Below, one piece after another: positions 5,157 to 5,159 of a stretch of DNA of 5,159 bases. The stretch is from an uncultured Collinsella sp. (lineage in GTDB: Bacteria; Actinomycetota; Coriobacteriia; Coriobacteriales; Coriobacteriaceae), in contig UQWS01000043.1 in assembly GCA_900544875.1 (NCBI GenBank), forward strand, positions 1 to 5,159, read 5' to 3'. Numbering within the stretch: position 1 is the first letter of the stretch; each line of letters starts with the position of its first letter. The position numbers were made by a program, and so were the translations under genes. The notes under the pieces are model-generated. The model searched no databases, was not told the origin of the DNA, and worked only from the letters and a program-made list of their open reading frames with translations.

Positions 5157-5159
5157 GGT

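Overview
The window is a piece of a bacterial chromosome with a core translation/transcription locus on the + strand (1-2480) and a convergent two-gene operon on the - strand (2533-5159 edge). The sequence is moderately GC-rich. NusG is short and has no long N-terminal extension. The gene order is tRNA-Trp, secE, nusG, rplK, rplA. A palindrome containing TGCCTGTCCCCTTTGTG lies downstream. Together these suggest an anaerobic actinobacterium of the Coriobacteriia (Collinsella/Olsenella type). That assignment is inferred from general resemblance and was not tested by search.

Left half: a complete tRNA-Trp(CCA) with encoded CCA end is followed by a 12-bp hairpin. Then come secE (SecYEG translocase subunit), nusG (transcription factor), rplK (L11) and rplA (L1), all on +. 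The 120-nt nusG-rplK gap holds only weak structure. The 117-nt rplK-rplA gap is dense with RNA structure: a 14-bp hairpin just after rplK, a small hairpin, and a two-helix element with an asymmetric GA/GTTTAA internal loop next to the rplA Shine-Dalgarno. The last element looks like a mimic of the 23S rRNA L1-binding site, so L1 probably represses its own translation here. A strong, apparently bidirectional terminator follows rplA, so the cluster ends without rplJ-rplL.

Right half: the - strand carries a large gene (638 codons in view, start close to the window edge). Its product joins an N-terminal ParB-like region to a C-terminal BMP/Med/PnrA-type ligand-binding region, with no signal peptide. 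It overlaps by ATGA a calcineurin-like metallophosphoesterase gene. The two are probably co-translated, and a cytosolic ligand-sensing protein paired with a phosphoesterase is the least conventional content of the window. A REP-like palindrome sits between the phosphoesterase stop codon and the shared terminator.

The most notable observations are the L1 autoregulatory element placed between rplK and rplA, the ParB-like/BMP fusion coupled to the phosphoesterase, the replaced motif-I histidine in that enzyme, and the REP-like palindrome.
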